In this document: positions 53,496 through 61,624 of the stretch, in pieces | Numbering within the stretch: position 1 is the first letter of the stretch | Layout: each line of letters opens with the position of its first letter | Assembly: GCA_018816735.1 (NCBI GenBank) | Contig: JAHIVH010000113.1 | Location: forward strand, 62,001-126,000 | DNA: 64,000 bases | Direction of reading: 5' to 3' | From: Pseudomonadota bacterium | GTDB lineage: Bacteria; Desulfobacterota; Desulfobacteria; Desulfobacterales; JAHIVH01 | The notes under the pieces: model-generated | Told to the model about the DNA's origin: nothing | Database searches by the model: none | The model's input: the letters and a program-made list of their open reading frames with translations, nothing else | Translations under genes and position numbers: made by a program

Positions 53496-53511
53496 TGCAA
53501 TAAGGATGCCA
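53496..53511 (-). promoter_or_regulatory. Sigma-54-type promoter of the flgF operon
   Basis: On the minus strand TGGCAT-CCTTA-TTGCA, a near-consensus -24/-12 element about 85 bp upstream of the flgF ATG. Confidence 0.7.
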
Positions 53512-53580
53512 GTGATATTTTGGGCTGGAAACCGTCAAATAAACAAAATAATTGTAACGAATGTCAGCAGCCAGAGTGAG

Positions 53581-53625
53581 GGATGATAACCGTTTACGAA
53601 TATTCGGGCAGATCAGTTATCATCC
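53581..53625. repeat. Perfect 10-bp inverted repeat, candidate enhancer site
   Basis: GGATGATAAC and GTTATCATCC are separated by 25 bases. Located upstream of the flgF sigma-54-type element and downstream of the small flhB-like gene. No T-run follows on the minus strand, so a terminator is less likely than a protein-binding site. Confidence 0.5.
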
Positions 53626-53742
53626 ATTATTTTGACGGATGGCTATATGAGATTGACAACATAAAAAAAAGCGGAAAAAAATACCGGCCGAGAACGGTAA
53701 AATAATCACCATGACCCATTTCATTTTTTATCCGGGTTGGGA

Positions 53743-54018
53743 TTAGCGTTTTATCTTTCCGTTGATGGCATATACAAATGCAAGGAGTTCAGCTACGACT
53801 ACATAAACATCGGGTGGGATATCTTCCTCAATATTCAATTTTGAAAGGACTTCGACGAGATCTTTATCCTGATGGATAAGAACGCCTGATGCTTCCGCAA
53901 TTTCAATTATTTTTTCCGCCAAAGCGCCAGACCCTTTTGCGGCAACCTTGGGAACAGACCCTTTTTCCGGGTCATAACGGATGGCAACAGCTTTTTTCCT
54001 GTTTTTTTCTTTATTCAT
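53743..54018 (-). CDS. Small FlhB C-terminal-like export switch protein
   Basis: 91 residues resembling the cytoplasmic C-terminal domain of FlhB (AVAIRYDPEKGSVPKVAAKGSGALAEKIIEIAEASGVLIHQDKDLVEVLSKL). It lacks the membrane part and the NPTH self-cleavage motif. Stand-alone FlhB-C paralogues (FhlB/YlqH type) occur next to FliK-like genes in other flagellated bacteria and may substitute for or modulate the export switch. It lies 20 bp downstream of the FliK-like gene. Confidence 0.82.
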   Translation of the reverse strand: MNKEKNRKKAVAIRYDPEKGSVPKVAAKGSGALAEKIIEIAEASGVLIHQDKDLVEVLSKLNIEEDIPPDVYVVVAELLAFVYAINGKIKR

Positions 54019-54038
54019 AGGGTATCAGAATACCTTTC

Positions 54039-55796
54039 TCATATCACCAGATTTAAAATCCCGTCTGATTCTTTTTTTATAACCTGGTTCGTAAGCGTTG
54101 TGTTGGACAGGACTACCGGGTCAATCACTTGGCAATCAATACCTGAAACTTTATATCCCAATGTCTTCAGCCGTTTTTCAAGGCCAGGGATTTCTCTTTT
54201 CACAATCGTTCTGAATTCTCTTTTACCGACGCCGAAGACGCCCATGACCGATTTTCTAAAAATGGAAAAATCAGCTCTCAAATCGCCCAGATTGGATAGT
54301 TCAAGGATAAATGCAACTTTTACCACTCTGTCCTTTAAAGGCTTATCTTTATTGTTCTCTTTTCCAAGATCAATTAAAAGCTGCCCGAATTTAAATGATT
54401 CATTAACCATCACCGGAAATGGAAGCAGATACTTTCCGGACTCTTCTGACGAATACCGGTTGATCACCTGGAGTTGTTCCAATGTATCGACAAAATTCCT
54501 CAAAACAGTTCCCGTGTTTTTATCCGATTCATCTAATGAAGAAAGGGTAGATAGGGCCAGCCCTTTCAAATCCTTTAGTGCCATGTCGTTAACTTTTTGC
54601 CGCGTGACCGTTTTCTCCGCCTGGATCATAAAAGAGAGCTTTTTTTCCCATGCCATACCACTTTTCCTTACAAAATTTTTGGCCAAATCGGTATCCGGAG
54701 AGTCTGATTTGAGAGACATGGACTTTACGAGTTCCCTTATCAGCTTGACCTGATCAAGCATCTGATTTTTGGCAGCATCCTGGCGAATCCTGTTCCCACG
54801 CAAACCGGATAAAAGGCTCTTTTTCGATGTATCCTTGCCATCATCCAGGCTGTCAAACTTGCCAAGGAGAAGCGCTATCACTTTTTCAACATCACGCAAT
54901 AAATGATCATGCCGGGCGATCACTTCTATATTTCCTGCGAGAACAGATATCAATTTGTGCGTCCATCGGGTCGTTTTACTTTGAATGAATTCATCAACTA
55001 TCTGTTTATCCGGCAGGTTGAATTGGTCAGGATTTTTTCCATTGATGTCTTTTGGCAGAGCACCTGTTTTCATCTCTTTAGAAAATAAACGGTTTCCGAT
55101 TTGCGGCGGATCGATACCGACCTTTACGGATGATGTATTATCCTTTGAAAACGCCTGGAGAATCTTTTCCAGAACATCTTTAAGAGGCACATTCTCTTCC
55201 GCCAATTTGGTCAATACTGTTTTGCCCTCTGTTGAAGTGATCAATGCAGACAGTTTGTCCTTAAACGGTATCGTTTTTGTGTTTATAAATGATAAAATCC
55301 GGGACCGTTCATCAGCATTTGATTGTGTCAGGATGACATTCAAATACTTATCAAGCGTTTTTGATATTTCCTCGCCTCCTGATTTTATACTTTCTCCTTT
55401 CAGGAATCCCTGGGGCGATATTTTTTCCGGCACGTTTATCATGTCAAAAAGTTTCAGGAGATTTTTATATGGACCGGAACGATCCAGATTATCTGCCAAA
55501 ACCTTATTCACCTGCTGAGCCGGATCCTGTTTTTCGACAAGTTTCAATATCTGCTTGTCGCCCGACGATTCAACACGTAAATTTATGATTTCACCCTCTT
55601 TGAGCAGCACGTGGGTTTTAACCGTTACGGATTGACCGAGAATCATGAGTTGGGCAGATCTGCCGGAAAGCATTTTCAGTACCTTGGCTTCAATAATATC
55701 GTTTTCTCTGAGTGGAGGTAGCGTATGGCTATCTAAAGAGCGCTTATCGATAGTAAGTCGTGAAGAGGAAAAAAAAATTTGGGAAATATCTACCAT
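54039..55796 (-). CDS. FliK-like flagellar hook-length control/YlqG-type protein (predicted)
   Basis: 585 residues with low-complexity, Lys/Ser-rich central part. An N-terminal beta-type segment (EAKVLKMLSGRSAQLMILGQSVTVKT) resembles the start of hook-length proteins. A C-terminal globular region (LPFPVMVNESFKFGQLLIDL ... FILELSNLGDLRADFSIF) resembles the Flg_hook domain of FliK. Pairing with a downstream FlhB-C-like gene mirrors the ylqG-ylqH arrangement. Whether it or another protein controls hook length cannot be told. Confidence 0.65.
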   Translation of the reverse strand: MVDISQIFFSSSRLTIDKRSLDSHTLPPLRENDIIEAKVLKMLSGRSAQLMILGQSVTVKTHVLLKEGEIINLRVESSGDKQILKLVEKQDPAQQVNKVLADNLDRSGPYKNLLKLFDMINVPEKISPQGFLKGESIKSGGEEISKTLDKYLNVILTQSNADERSRILSFINTKTIPFKDKLSALITSTEGKTVLTKLAEENVPLKDVLEKILQAFSKDNTSSVKVGIDPPQIGNRLFSKEMKTGALPKDINGKNPDQFNLPDKQIVDEFIQSKTTRWTHKLISVLAGNIEVIARHDHLLRDVEKVIALLLGKFDSLDDGKDTSKKSLLSGLRGNRIRQDAAKNQMLDQVKLIRELVKSMSLKSDSPDTDLAKNFVRKSGMAWEKKLSFMIQAEKTVTRQKVNDMALKDLKGLALSTLSSLDESDKNTGTVLRNFVDTLEQLQVINRYSSEESGKYLLPFPVMVNESFKFGQLLIDLGKENNKDKPLKDRVVKVAFILELSNLGDLRADFSIFRKSVMGVFGVGKREFRTIVKREIPGLEKRLKTLGYKVSGIDCQVIDPVVLSNTTLTNQVIKKESDGILNLVI

Positions 55797-55813
55797 ACGT
55801 TCTTTGATTCATT

Positions 55814-56296
55814 TCAGTCCATTGAAACGAATTTCTTTTTAAGATTAATAACCAGATCGACTTCGCCTTTTGGCATGGAGAGTTTTTTTGAAATGCTTTC
55901 AGAATCAAGTCCGGTTTCATATAAATCGAGAATCGCCTGTTGCTGGTCGTATACATGAAACCCTTCTTGAGAAGGCGCGGCCATCTCCCGCTTGAGGTGG
56001 CTTTCGCTTCGGGCCATAAGAAGGTTCAGGCTGATAATTCTGGCATCAAGTTTTTCGTTGATTTTATTAATCAGAAGGTGCTTTTCCTGTATCTGGCGTT
56101 CAAATGTTTTTGCGGTATTTTCAGCCTCCTTTAAAAGAGGTTCTAAAATTTCAATTACTTTTTCAACAACTTGTCTTGAAGCATCCTCCCTGATTCCGGT
56201 TTTGAGATTTCTTAAATAAAAAAGAATGAGAAAGACAATGATCAGCTCCACGACCATTTGAAAACCTACCCAGAACTCTATTGAAAAAAAATCCAT
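55814..56296 (-). CDS. Membrane-anchored coiled-coil protein, DUF2802-like
   Basis: 160 residues. A single N-terminal membrane helix (WVGFQMVVELIIVFLILFYL) is followed by a coiled coil (residues 35-110). A C-terminal helix-turn-helix-like segment (QQAILDLYETGLDSESISKKLSMPKGEVDLVINL) fits DUF2802, found next to flagellar and chemotaxis genes in proteobacteria. Function unknown. It lies between the small lysine-rich protein gene and the FliK-like gene. Confidence 0.65.
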   Translation of the reverse strand: MDFFSIEFWVGFQMVVELIIVFLILFYLRNLKTGIREDASRQVVEKVIEILEPLLKEAENTAKTFERQIQEKHLLINKINEKLDARIISLNLLMARSESHLKREMAAPSQEGFHVYDQQQAILDLYETGLDSESISKKLSMPKGEVDLVINLKKKFVSMD

Positions 56297-56338
56297 TATA
56301 TTTTCCGGAACATGTTTTTCTTCTTTATAAATGAGCTA

Positions 56339-56653
56339 TCATACCTTTGTATCTAATAATTGTCCAGGTGCCTCCGGGTCAAATTCCACTTCTTTGATCT
56401 CATCGTCAGGCTTCTTTTTCTTTTTATTCTTTTTCCGATGGTTATTGGGGCCAGCAAGATTTTTCTCCTGATCTGCCTGTATCGTATCGGAGTTACTTGA
56501 ATCCTGAACCGTAGTCTGTTTTGCTATTTCCTTCTCCGGCTGTTGAACCGCGATTGTCTGGCTTGAATCCTGGGCGTGTGGCCTGATATTCTGGGTATCT
56601 CTTGCAACACTCCCCTGTTGTACAACAACATTCAAATTGGGTATGGTTGTCAT
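56339..56653 (-). CDS. Small lysine-rich hypothetical protein of the fliA operon
   Basis: 104 residues, predicted disordered: Gln/Asp/Ser-rich first half, a polybasic stretch (HRKKNKKKKKPDDE) and the end EAPGQLLDTKV. AAGGGGG precedes the ATG. I recognise no domain. Its place between the FliL-like gene and the DUF2802-like gene makes a motility role likely; the basic patch could bind acidic partners such as the neighbouring highly acidic repeat protein. Confidence 0.65.
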   Translation of the reverse strand: MTTIPNLNVVVQQGSVARDTQNIRPHAQDSSQTIAVQQPEKEIAKQTTVQDSSNSDTIQADQEKNLAGPNNHRKKNKKKKKPDDEIKEVEFDPEAPGQLLDTKV

Positions 56654-56750
56654 TATTTATCCCCCTTCTGTTAAAATTGCCACATCAGCATTCTGCCTGA
56701 ACGAAGTAATGTTATAATGCGGGGACATAAATATACCTCATTCTATTGTT

Positions 56751-59516
56751 TTAAATCAAAGCAAACCGCGTAAAAATAACCTTTTCAATTGATTTGTCGG
56801 CCAGCGCACCGTTCAAAGCCGATTTAATTGAATTCTGCAGATCAGATTTTTTCATGGTCAATCGGTCCTGCGTCTTCATTGCCTCGGTTAAAACATCATA
56901 AATAATATTTCTGAAATAAGGTTCAAACTGTTGCACCTGATTGGCCGAATCTTCAGAAAGGTCAACAGTTACATCTGCTTCGACATAGACAATGTCCTTT
57001 CTGCCAGAGGGAGCCATGACAACAAATCCGTTAAAATCCCTCGAAACCATTACAATTTCTTCTTTTATTTCCGGTTTTGTTTCCGATACTTCCGGAATAA
57101 TTGTAAAATTTAAAATTTGTGGTCCCGCACCTGTACTGGTCACAGGCGGTTCCTGCAAAATAATGGTAATAACTGAAACAAAAAGTGTCAGAACACCTGC
57201 TGTCACACTCCATAATAATTTGGAAAGGTACCACTTTTGTTTTTCATCGACAAGAATCGTTTCTTCATTTTCTTCAACTTCTTCTAGGATAACCTGGTCT
57301 TTTTCCTCGGCTTCAACCTGCTCATCTTCATCAACTTCTTCATTCAAAAGCTGATCAATAATATCTTGAGTAACAAGTCCGGCATCACCGTCGCTGTCCT
57401 CTGTTTCTTCTTCAAGGAGCTTGTCTATAACATCCTGGGAGACATCTTCAGAATCATCTTCCTGTTTCGGACTATCGTCAGATGTTTCCTTTTTTTCATC
57501 ACTATCTTCAATGGCAAGCAATTGATCAATATCATCCTGAGATATCAAGCTGGGCTCATCCTGATCTTCTTCAGGCTCTTTATCTGCTTTTGATAACAGA
57601 TCATTGATATCATCCTGGGATATCAGACCGGTATCTTCATCTTCTTCCCCGGAAACCTTTTCACTTTCCTCACCTGTTGATGATAAAAGAGCATCTATTT
57701 CATCCTGGGATACCAGTCCCTCAAAATCCAGGTCATCATTGGATTCTGCTTCAGGTTCTTTACCTGTGTCGTCTTCACCTGGATCACTCTCAAGCAATGT
57801 GTCGAGCGTATCTTGTGAAAGGCTATCCGGTTCCAGCTCCAGTTCCGTCTCTGTGTCATTGGCATCGGCAATGATAACTTCAGATGTTTTTTCCTGACTG
57901 TCAGCTTCCTTCATCAGTTCATCAATGGTATCCTGACTGATAAATAAGGATTCCTGTTCCTCCTCATCCCCTTGGTCTGAATCAGAATTTTCATCTTCAG
58001 GAATATCGACCTTTTCTTTCTCTTCAACCGTTTCAACATTTTCAACATTTTTTTCCGGTGCAGGTGCAGCGGTCTCTTTCTTGGGCTTTGGTTTGTCAGG
58101 GAGCCCGGACAAAAGGTCATCGATATCATCCTGGGTCACCAGACCGATATCTTCATCTGAATCTAATGTTTCTGACAGCAGCTCATCAATGTCATCCTGT
58201 GAAATGAGTCTCAAATCAGAATCGGCAAGCAAATCATCATCGCCCAGAACAGAGACGGCATCAACCTCCTCAAGTGCGCTTTGCAACAGATTATCGATAT
58301 CATCCTGAGACACATCCATCATGTCTTCATCATCAGAACTCTTTGCAAAGGGATCTGCCTGGGGCAGATCGCCATTTAACAAATCTTCGATATCTTCCTG
58401 GGAGATAAGATTATCTGAATTTGCTTTTTCACCCGCTTTTATCCCAGGATCATTTTGTGAAAAAGACGCATCATCCGTATCTGCACCCCGGGGTTCTGAA
58501 GAGTCTTTCTGACTGCGGTTAGAGCTGATATCCACGTCATTCAATAACTGATCGATATCGCCTTTATCCGCTTCCACTGAAAACGAATCTTCGGCACTTG
58601 CGGCCGGCGTTTCTTCATCATTCATCAGTTTTTCGATGTCATCCTGTGACAGAACATCTGAGACATCTTCAGCCATGCCTTTATCTCTATCATCAGCCGG
58701 ACGATCTGGTTTCTTGAAATCACCATTTATTATCCGTTCGATATCATCCGGATGAACCAGAACCAGGTCATCGTCCAAAGCAGTATCTCGTGCCCCTAAT
58801 GTGGGTGTGATAATTTTGTCTATTGGCGCGGCATTAAATAGCTCATCAATATCATCTGCAGATACCACACTAACATTTTCTTTTGACGCCCTGGTCGATT
58901 GACCTGTTTCTTCAGTATTTTTTATCCGGGTGTCATCTATCAGCCGGTCAATTTCATCTGAAGACAATAATTCAGGAGCCGGGCCACCGGATCTGCCACC
59001 CATTTTTTCTTCAATTTTTCCCTGGCGTCCGGAAGACGCCATCGCCATTATTTGCGCTAACTCCTCAGGTGACACCAGGCTTGAATCTTCGTCCTCGCCC
59101 ACGGTATCTGAAGATACCGGTTCAGGTATTGGCGCCTTTTGGCTGAAATCAAGCAGCTTGTCTATATCTTCCGGGGACATGATACTTGAGCCATCATCCA
59201 TTGCTTCCGGTTCAGGCGAGGTGTTCTGGGCCTTCCCTTTGGAGGAGGCATTCATCAGTTTGTCTATTTCTGCAGGTGATAAAATATCCGCGCCATCATC
59301 CACCGCTTCCGGCAGGGGTAAAACATCCGGAATATTTCCTTTTTGAACTGATTCGAAAATTTTATCGATATCGTCAGCGGATACGATATCCCTACCAGAT
59401 TCATTTGGTCTATCAGACTTTTTATCAGATGCAGCTTTGCCTTTACCGTCACCTTCCAATAGCGCTTCTATCTCCTCCTGCGTCATGGGTTTATTGTTGC
59501 CGGTATTGTCAGCCAT
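56751..59516 (-). CDS. Membrane protein with FliL-like C-terminus and about 21 FliM-N-peptide-like motifs
   Basis: 921 residues, very acidic. Residues 1 to about 725 contain roughly 21 copies of a short motif, consensus [ILV]-[ST]-Q-D-[DE]-I-[DE]-x-L-[LM], spaced 25-60 residues apart in disordered acidic linkers. The first copy is MTQEEIEALLEG at residues 11-22; the best (SQDEIDALLSS, SQDDIDELLSE) match the N-terminal CheY-P-binding peptide of FliM/FliY (LSQxEIDALL). One membrane helix (SVTAGVLTLFVSVITIIL, near residue 770) is followed by about 130 periplasmic residues resembling FliL (KDIVYVEADVTVDLS ... PYFRNIIYDVL ... VIFTRFALI). GAGG precedes the ATG. It is 29 bp downstream of fliA. I know no described protein with this design. 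Confidence 0.75.
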   Translation of the reverse strand: MADNTGNNKPMTQEEIEALLEGDGKGKAASDKKSDRPNESGRDIVSADDIDKIFESVQKGNIPDVLPLPEAVDDGADILSPAEIDKLMNASSKGKAQNTSPEPEAMDDGSSIMSPEDIDKLLDFSQKAPIPEPVSSDTVGEDEDSSLVSPEELAQIMAMASSGRQGKIEEKMGGRSGGPAPELLSSDEIDRLIDDTRIKNTEETGQSTRASKENVSVVSADDIDELFNAAPIDKIITPTLGARDTALDDDLVLVHPDDIERIINGDFKKPDRPADDRDKGMAEDVSDVLSQDDIEKLMNDEETPAASAEDSFSVEADKGDIDQLLNDVDISSNRSQKDSSEPRGADTDDASFSQNDPGIKAGEKANSDNLISQEDIEDLLNGDLPQADPFAKSSDDEDMMDVSQDDIDNLLQSALEEVDAVSVLGDDDLLADSDLRLISQDDIDELLSETLDSDEDIGLVTQDDIDDLLSGLPDKPKPKKETAAPAPEKNVENVETVEEKEKVDIPEDENSDSDQGDEEEQESLFISQDTIDELMKEADSQEKTSEVIIADANDTETELELEPDSLSQDTLDTLLESDPGEDDTGKEPEAESNDDLDFEGLVSQDEIDALLSSTGEESEKVSGEEDEDTGLISQDDINDLLSKADKEPEEDQDEPSLISQDDIDQLLAIEDSDEKKETSDDSPKQEDDSEDVSQDVIDKLLEEETEDSDGDAGLVTQDIIDQLLNEEVDEDEQVEAEEKDQVILEEVEENEETILVDEKQKWYLSKLLWSVTAGVLTLFVSVITIILQEPPVTSTGAGPQILNFTIIPEVSETKPEIKEEIVMVSRDFNGFVVMAPSGRKDIVYVEADVTVDLSEDSANQVQQFEPYFRNIIYDVLTEAMKTQDRLTMKKSDLQNSIKSALNGALADKSIEKVIFTRFALI
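57343..59486 (-). repeat. Array of about 21 SQDDIDxLL-type coding repeats
   Basis: Each unit encodes 10-12 residues with the consensus SQDDIDxLL. N-terminal copies are degenerate (VSADDIDKIF, VSPEELAQIM, VHPDDIERII). Copies 11-21 nearer the membrane are much more uniform (ISQDDID, VSQDEID, VTQDDID). Confidence 0.85.
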
Positions 59517-59545
59517 ATCGCCTCGTCTATCGTTTAATTATTCCA

Positions 59546-60319
59546 TCACATCATGTAATATTCTTTTAACTTTGTTCTCATTTTTATAAGGGCCATGGTG
59601 TGTATCTGGCACACACGAGATTCAGTTAATTCAAGAACTTTTCCTATCTCTTTCAATGTCAGCTCATCATAATAGTATAGTGAAATAACCACCTGTTCTT
59701 TATCAGAAAGCCTTCTGATTGAATTGGCGACAACATGCTTCAGTTCTTTTGTTTCAATTTTTCTATTCGAATCACTTGTTCCAGGAATTCTTTCCTGAAA
59801 TGTTTTCCTGCTTTGGGTATCACTGCCATTGCTGATAAACGAATCCAGGCTCAACAAAGCTGCCCCGTGAATATCTGCAAGCATTTTATGGTATTTGGCA
59901 AGATCAACTTTCAATTCTTTGGCAACTTCATTTTCCTGTGCAGGTCTGCCCTCACGATTTTCAACAGCCTTAACAGCGGTTTCAATATCCTGAATTTTTT
60001 TTCGCATCGACCGGGAATACCAGTCCATGCTTCTTAATTCATCAAGTATGGCGCCTTTAATCCTGTACTGGGCATATGTTTTTAGGCTCACATCCTTTTT
60101 ATGGTCATATTTATCAACCGCATCAATTAATCCAAGGCATCCCGCACTGATCAATTCATCTACAATCACATTGGAAGGCAATCGTGATGAAATTCTCGCG
60201 GCTATATACTTGACCAGATAAGCGTATTTAACAATCATCGCCTCCCGTTCTTCAGGAGAAAACCCATTATTTCTTTTGGGTTTCCGGTCATCTGTATCAT
60301 TTTCATACCTTGGAGTCAT
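59546..60319 (-). CDS. fliA: RNA polymerase sigma-28 factor FliA
   Basis: 257 residues with sigma regions 2 (VDELISAGCLGLIDAVDKYDHKKDVSLKTYAQYRIKGAILDELRSMDW), 3 and 4 (LSDKEQVVISLYYYDELTLKEIGKVLELTESRVCQIH) typical of FliA/WhiG. It directs transcription of late flagellar genes; matching promoters precede flagellin 1 and fliD. No anti-sigma flgM is seen in the window. AGGTAA lies upstream of the ATG. Confidence 0.95.
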   Translation of the reverse strand: MTPRYENDTDDRKPKRNNGFSPEEREAMIVKYAYLVKYIAARISSRLPSNVIVDELISAGCLGLIDAVDKYDHKKDVSLKTYAQYRIKGAILDELRSMDWYSRSMRKKIQDIETAVKAVENREGRPAQENEVAKELKVDLAKYHKMLADIHGAALLSLDSFISNGSDTQSRKTFQERIPGTSDSNRKIETKELKHVVANSIRRLSDKEQVVISLYYYDELTLKEIGKVLELTESRVCQIHTMALIKMRTKLKEYYMM

Positions 60320-60609
60320 ATAAAATTACCTGCTAAGTTAGGGTCACACATACAAGGTATCATTTTTCTGTTTCAAAATGCCAGCTTATTTATATATGAA
60401 CCCATATATACCCATGAGAATCAACTTATAGCCGGTCCGCTGTGAAGTACCGATATGGCAAACTGAATTATCATTTCTTTTTAACAGATATTTCGTATTA
60501 TTTCCAATATAAATTAAAACAGTTAGACTTAAATTCATCTTAAATCGCCATAAATGTTTTCCTGTTTCAAATCTGAACGGATACTTCCCGCATGCCTAAC
60601 GTCTCCCTT

Positions 60610-61530
60610 TTAACCATTTAAGGCCTGGCTATAGGCCATAAACCGTTTCATGAAAAATTTCACATTGCCTTCGGAACCTTTGGCCAATGGTGTATTTAAT
60701 ATCAATTTTGCCTTATCAGCAATCTGCCGTGAGGACGGTGCATCAGGGTACAGTTCCATAACCGGTTTTCGATTCAGCACAGATGTTTTTAATTTTTCGT
60801 CATGAGGAATAAAACCCAAATATTCCAGAACCGCCCCATTGAGGAATCTGTCAACCGCCTGGCTCAATGTCAGATAAACGGTTTTGGCCTCATTGGCATC
60901 CTTTACCATATTCACAAGAAGCTTATAGCGTTTTGCACCATGATTGTTGCTCATGACCTTCATCATGGCGTAGGCGTCTGTGATGGATGTGGGCTCATGC
61001 GTTGCGATGATAATACACTCATCCGCAGCAAGATTAAAGTAAATGACGTTTGATGAAATGCCTGCCCCGGTGTCAATCAGCACAAAATCAACTGTCCCAT
61101 CCAGCGCTTCAAATTCACTCAGAAGATGAAGTTTTTGACCCTCTGTAAGGGTTGTCAAATCCTCCAGACCGGAACCTGCGGGAATAATTTTGATGCCTGG
61201 CCTCACATCAACGATAATTTCCGAAAGTTCCTTCTCACCGCTGATAACGTGACTGATATTAAATTCCGGCCGCATACCAAAGATGATATCCATATTCGCC
61301 AGTCCCAAATCAGCGTCAAGGATCAACACCTGTTTGCCAAGTTTTGAAAAAGCCATGGCCAGACTGGCAACGATATTTGTTTTTCCCACACCGCCTTTTC
61401 CACTTGTAACAGAAATTACTCTTGGACTCGTCATGTCATCCCCTTTATGCTTTTGCGCAGGCGCATTCTTCTTTATGCTTCCGGGGGCCTGCCTTTTTAC
61501 GATTTTTCTTAAGCTGCTCGCTTGATCCAC
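60610..61530 (-). CDS. flhG: Flagellar number regulator FlhG (MinD-like ATPase)
   Basis: 306 residues from a GTG at 61530, with GGAG seven bases upstream. This start gives an N-terminus VDQASSLRKIV containing DQAxxLR, the helix by which FlhG stimulates FlhF GTPase. A start at the ATG 61434 would lose it; the longer frame to 61578 adds unlikely residues. The deviant Walker A motif SGKGGVGKTN, DADLGLANMDIIFG and DTGAGISS follow. It is a MinD/ParA-type ATPase that limits the number of polar flagella. Confidence 0.93.
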   Translation of the reverse strand: MDQASSLRKIVKRQAPGSIKKNAPAQKHKGDDMTSPRVISVTSGKGGVGKTNIVASLAMAFSKLGKQVLILDADLGLANMDIIFGMRPEFNISHVISGEKELSEIIVDVRPGIKIIPAGSGLEDLTTLTEGQKLHLLSEFEALDGTVDFVLIDTGAGISSNVIYFNLAADECIIIATHEPTSITDAYAMMKVMSNNHGAKRYKLLVNMVKDANEAKTVYLTLSQAVDRFLNGAVLEYLGFIPHDEKLKTSVLNRKPVMELYPDAPSSRQIADKAKLILNTPLAKGSEGNVKFFMKRFMAYSQALNG

Positions 61531-61624
61531 ATCACATCTCCATGCCTGCTTAATGCCGATAAACAACCATCCTTGCAAATATCAGACTTATCGTGCCCAT
61601 CCATTTCATTAAAAATCCGGATCA

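Larger units (their letters stand above)
53410..53742 (-). other. Intergenic region upstream of flgF
   Basis: About 330 bp without a gene. It holds the sigma-54-type promoter at 53496-53511 and, 70-115 bp further upstream, a perfect 10-bp inverted repeat (53581-53625) at a typical enhancer distance. Confidence 0.6.

Noticed and set aside
54100..54753. Plus-strand open frame of 217 codons opposite the FliK-like gene
   Set aside because: Antisense shadow; Ser/Leu-rich without motifs, and the minus-strand frame fits operon spacing and family features.
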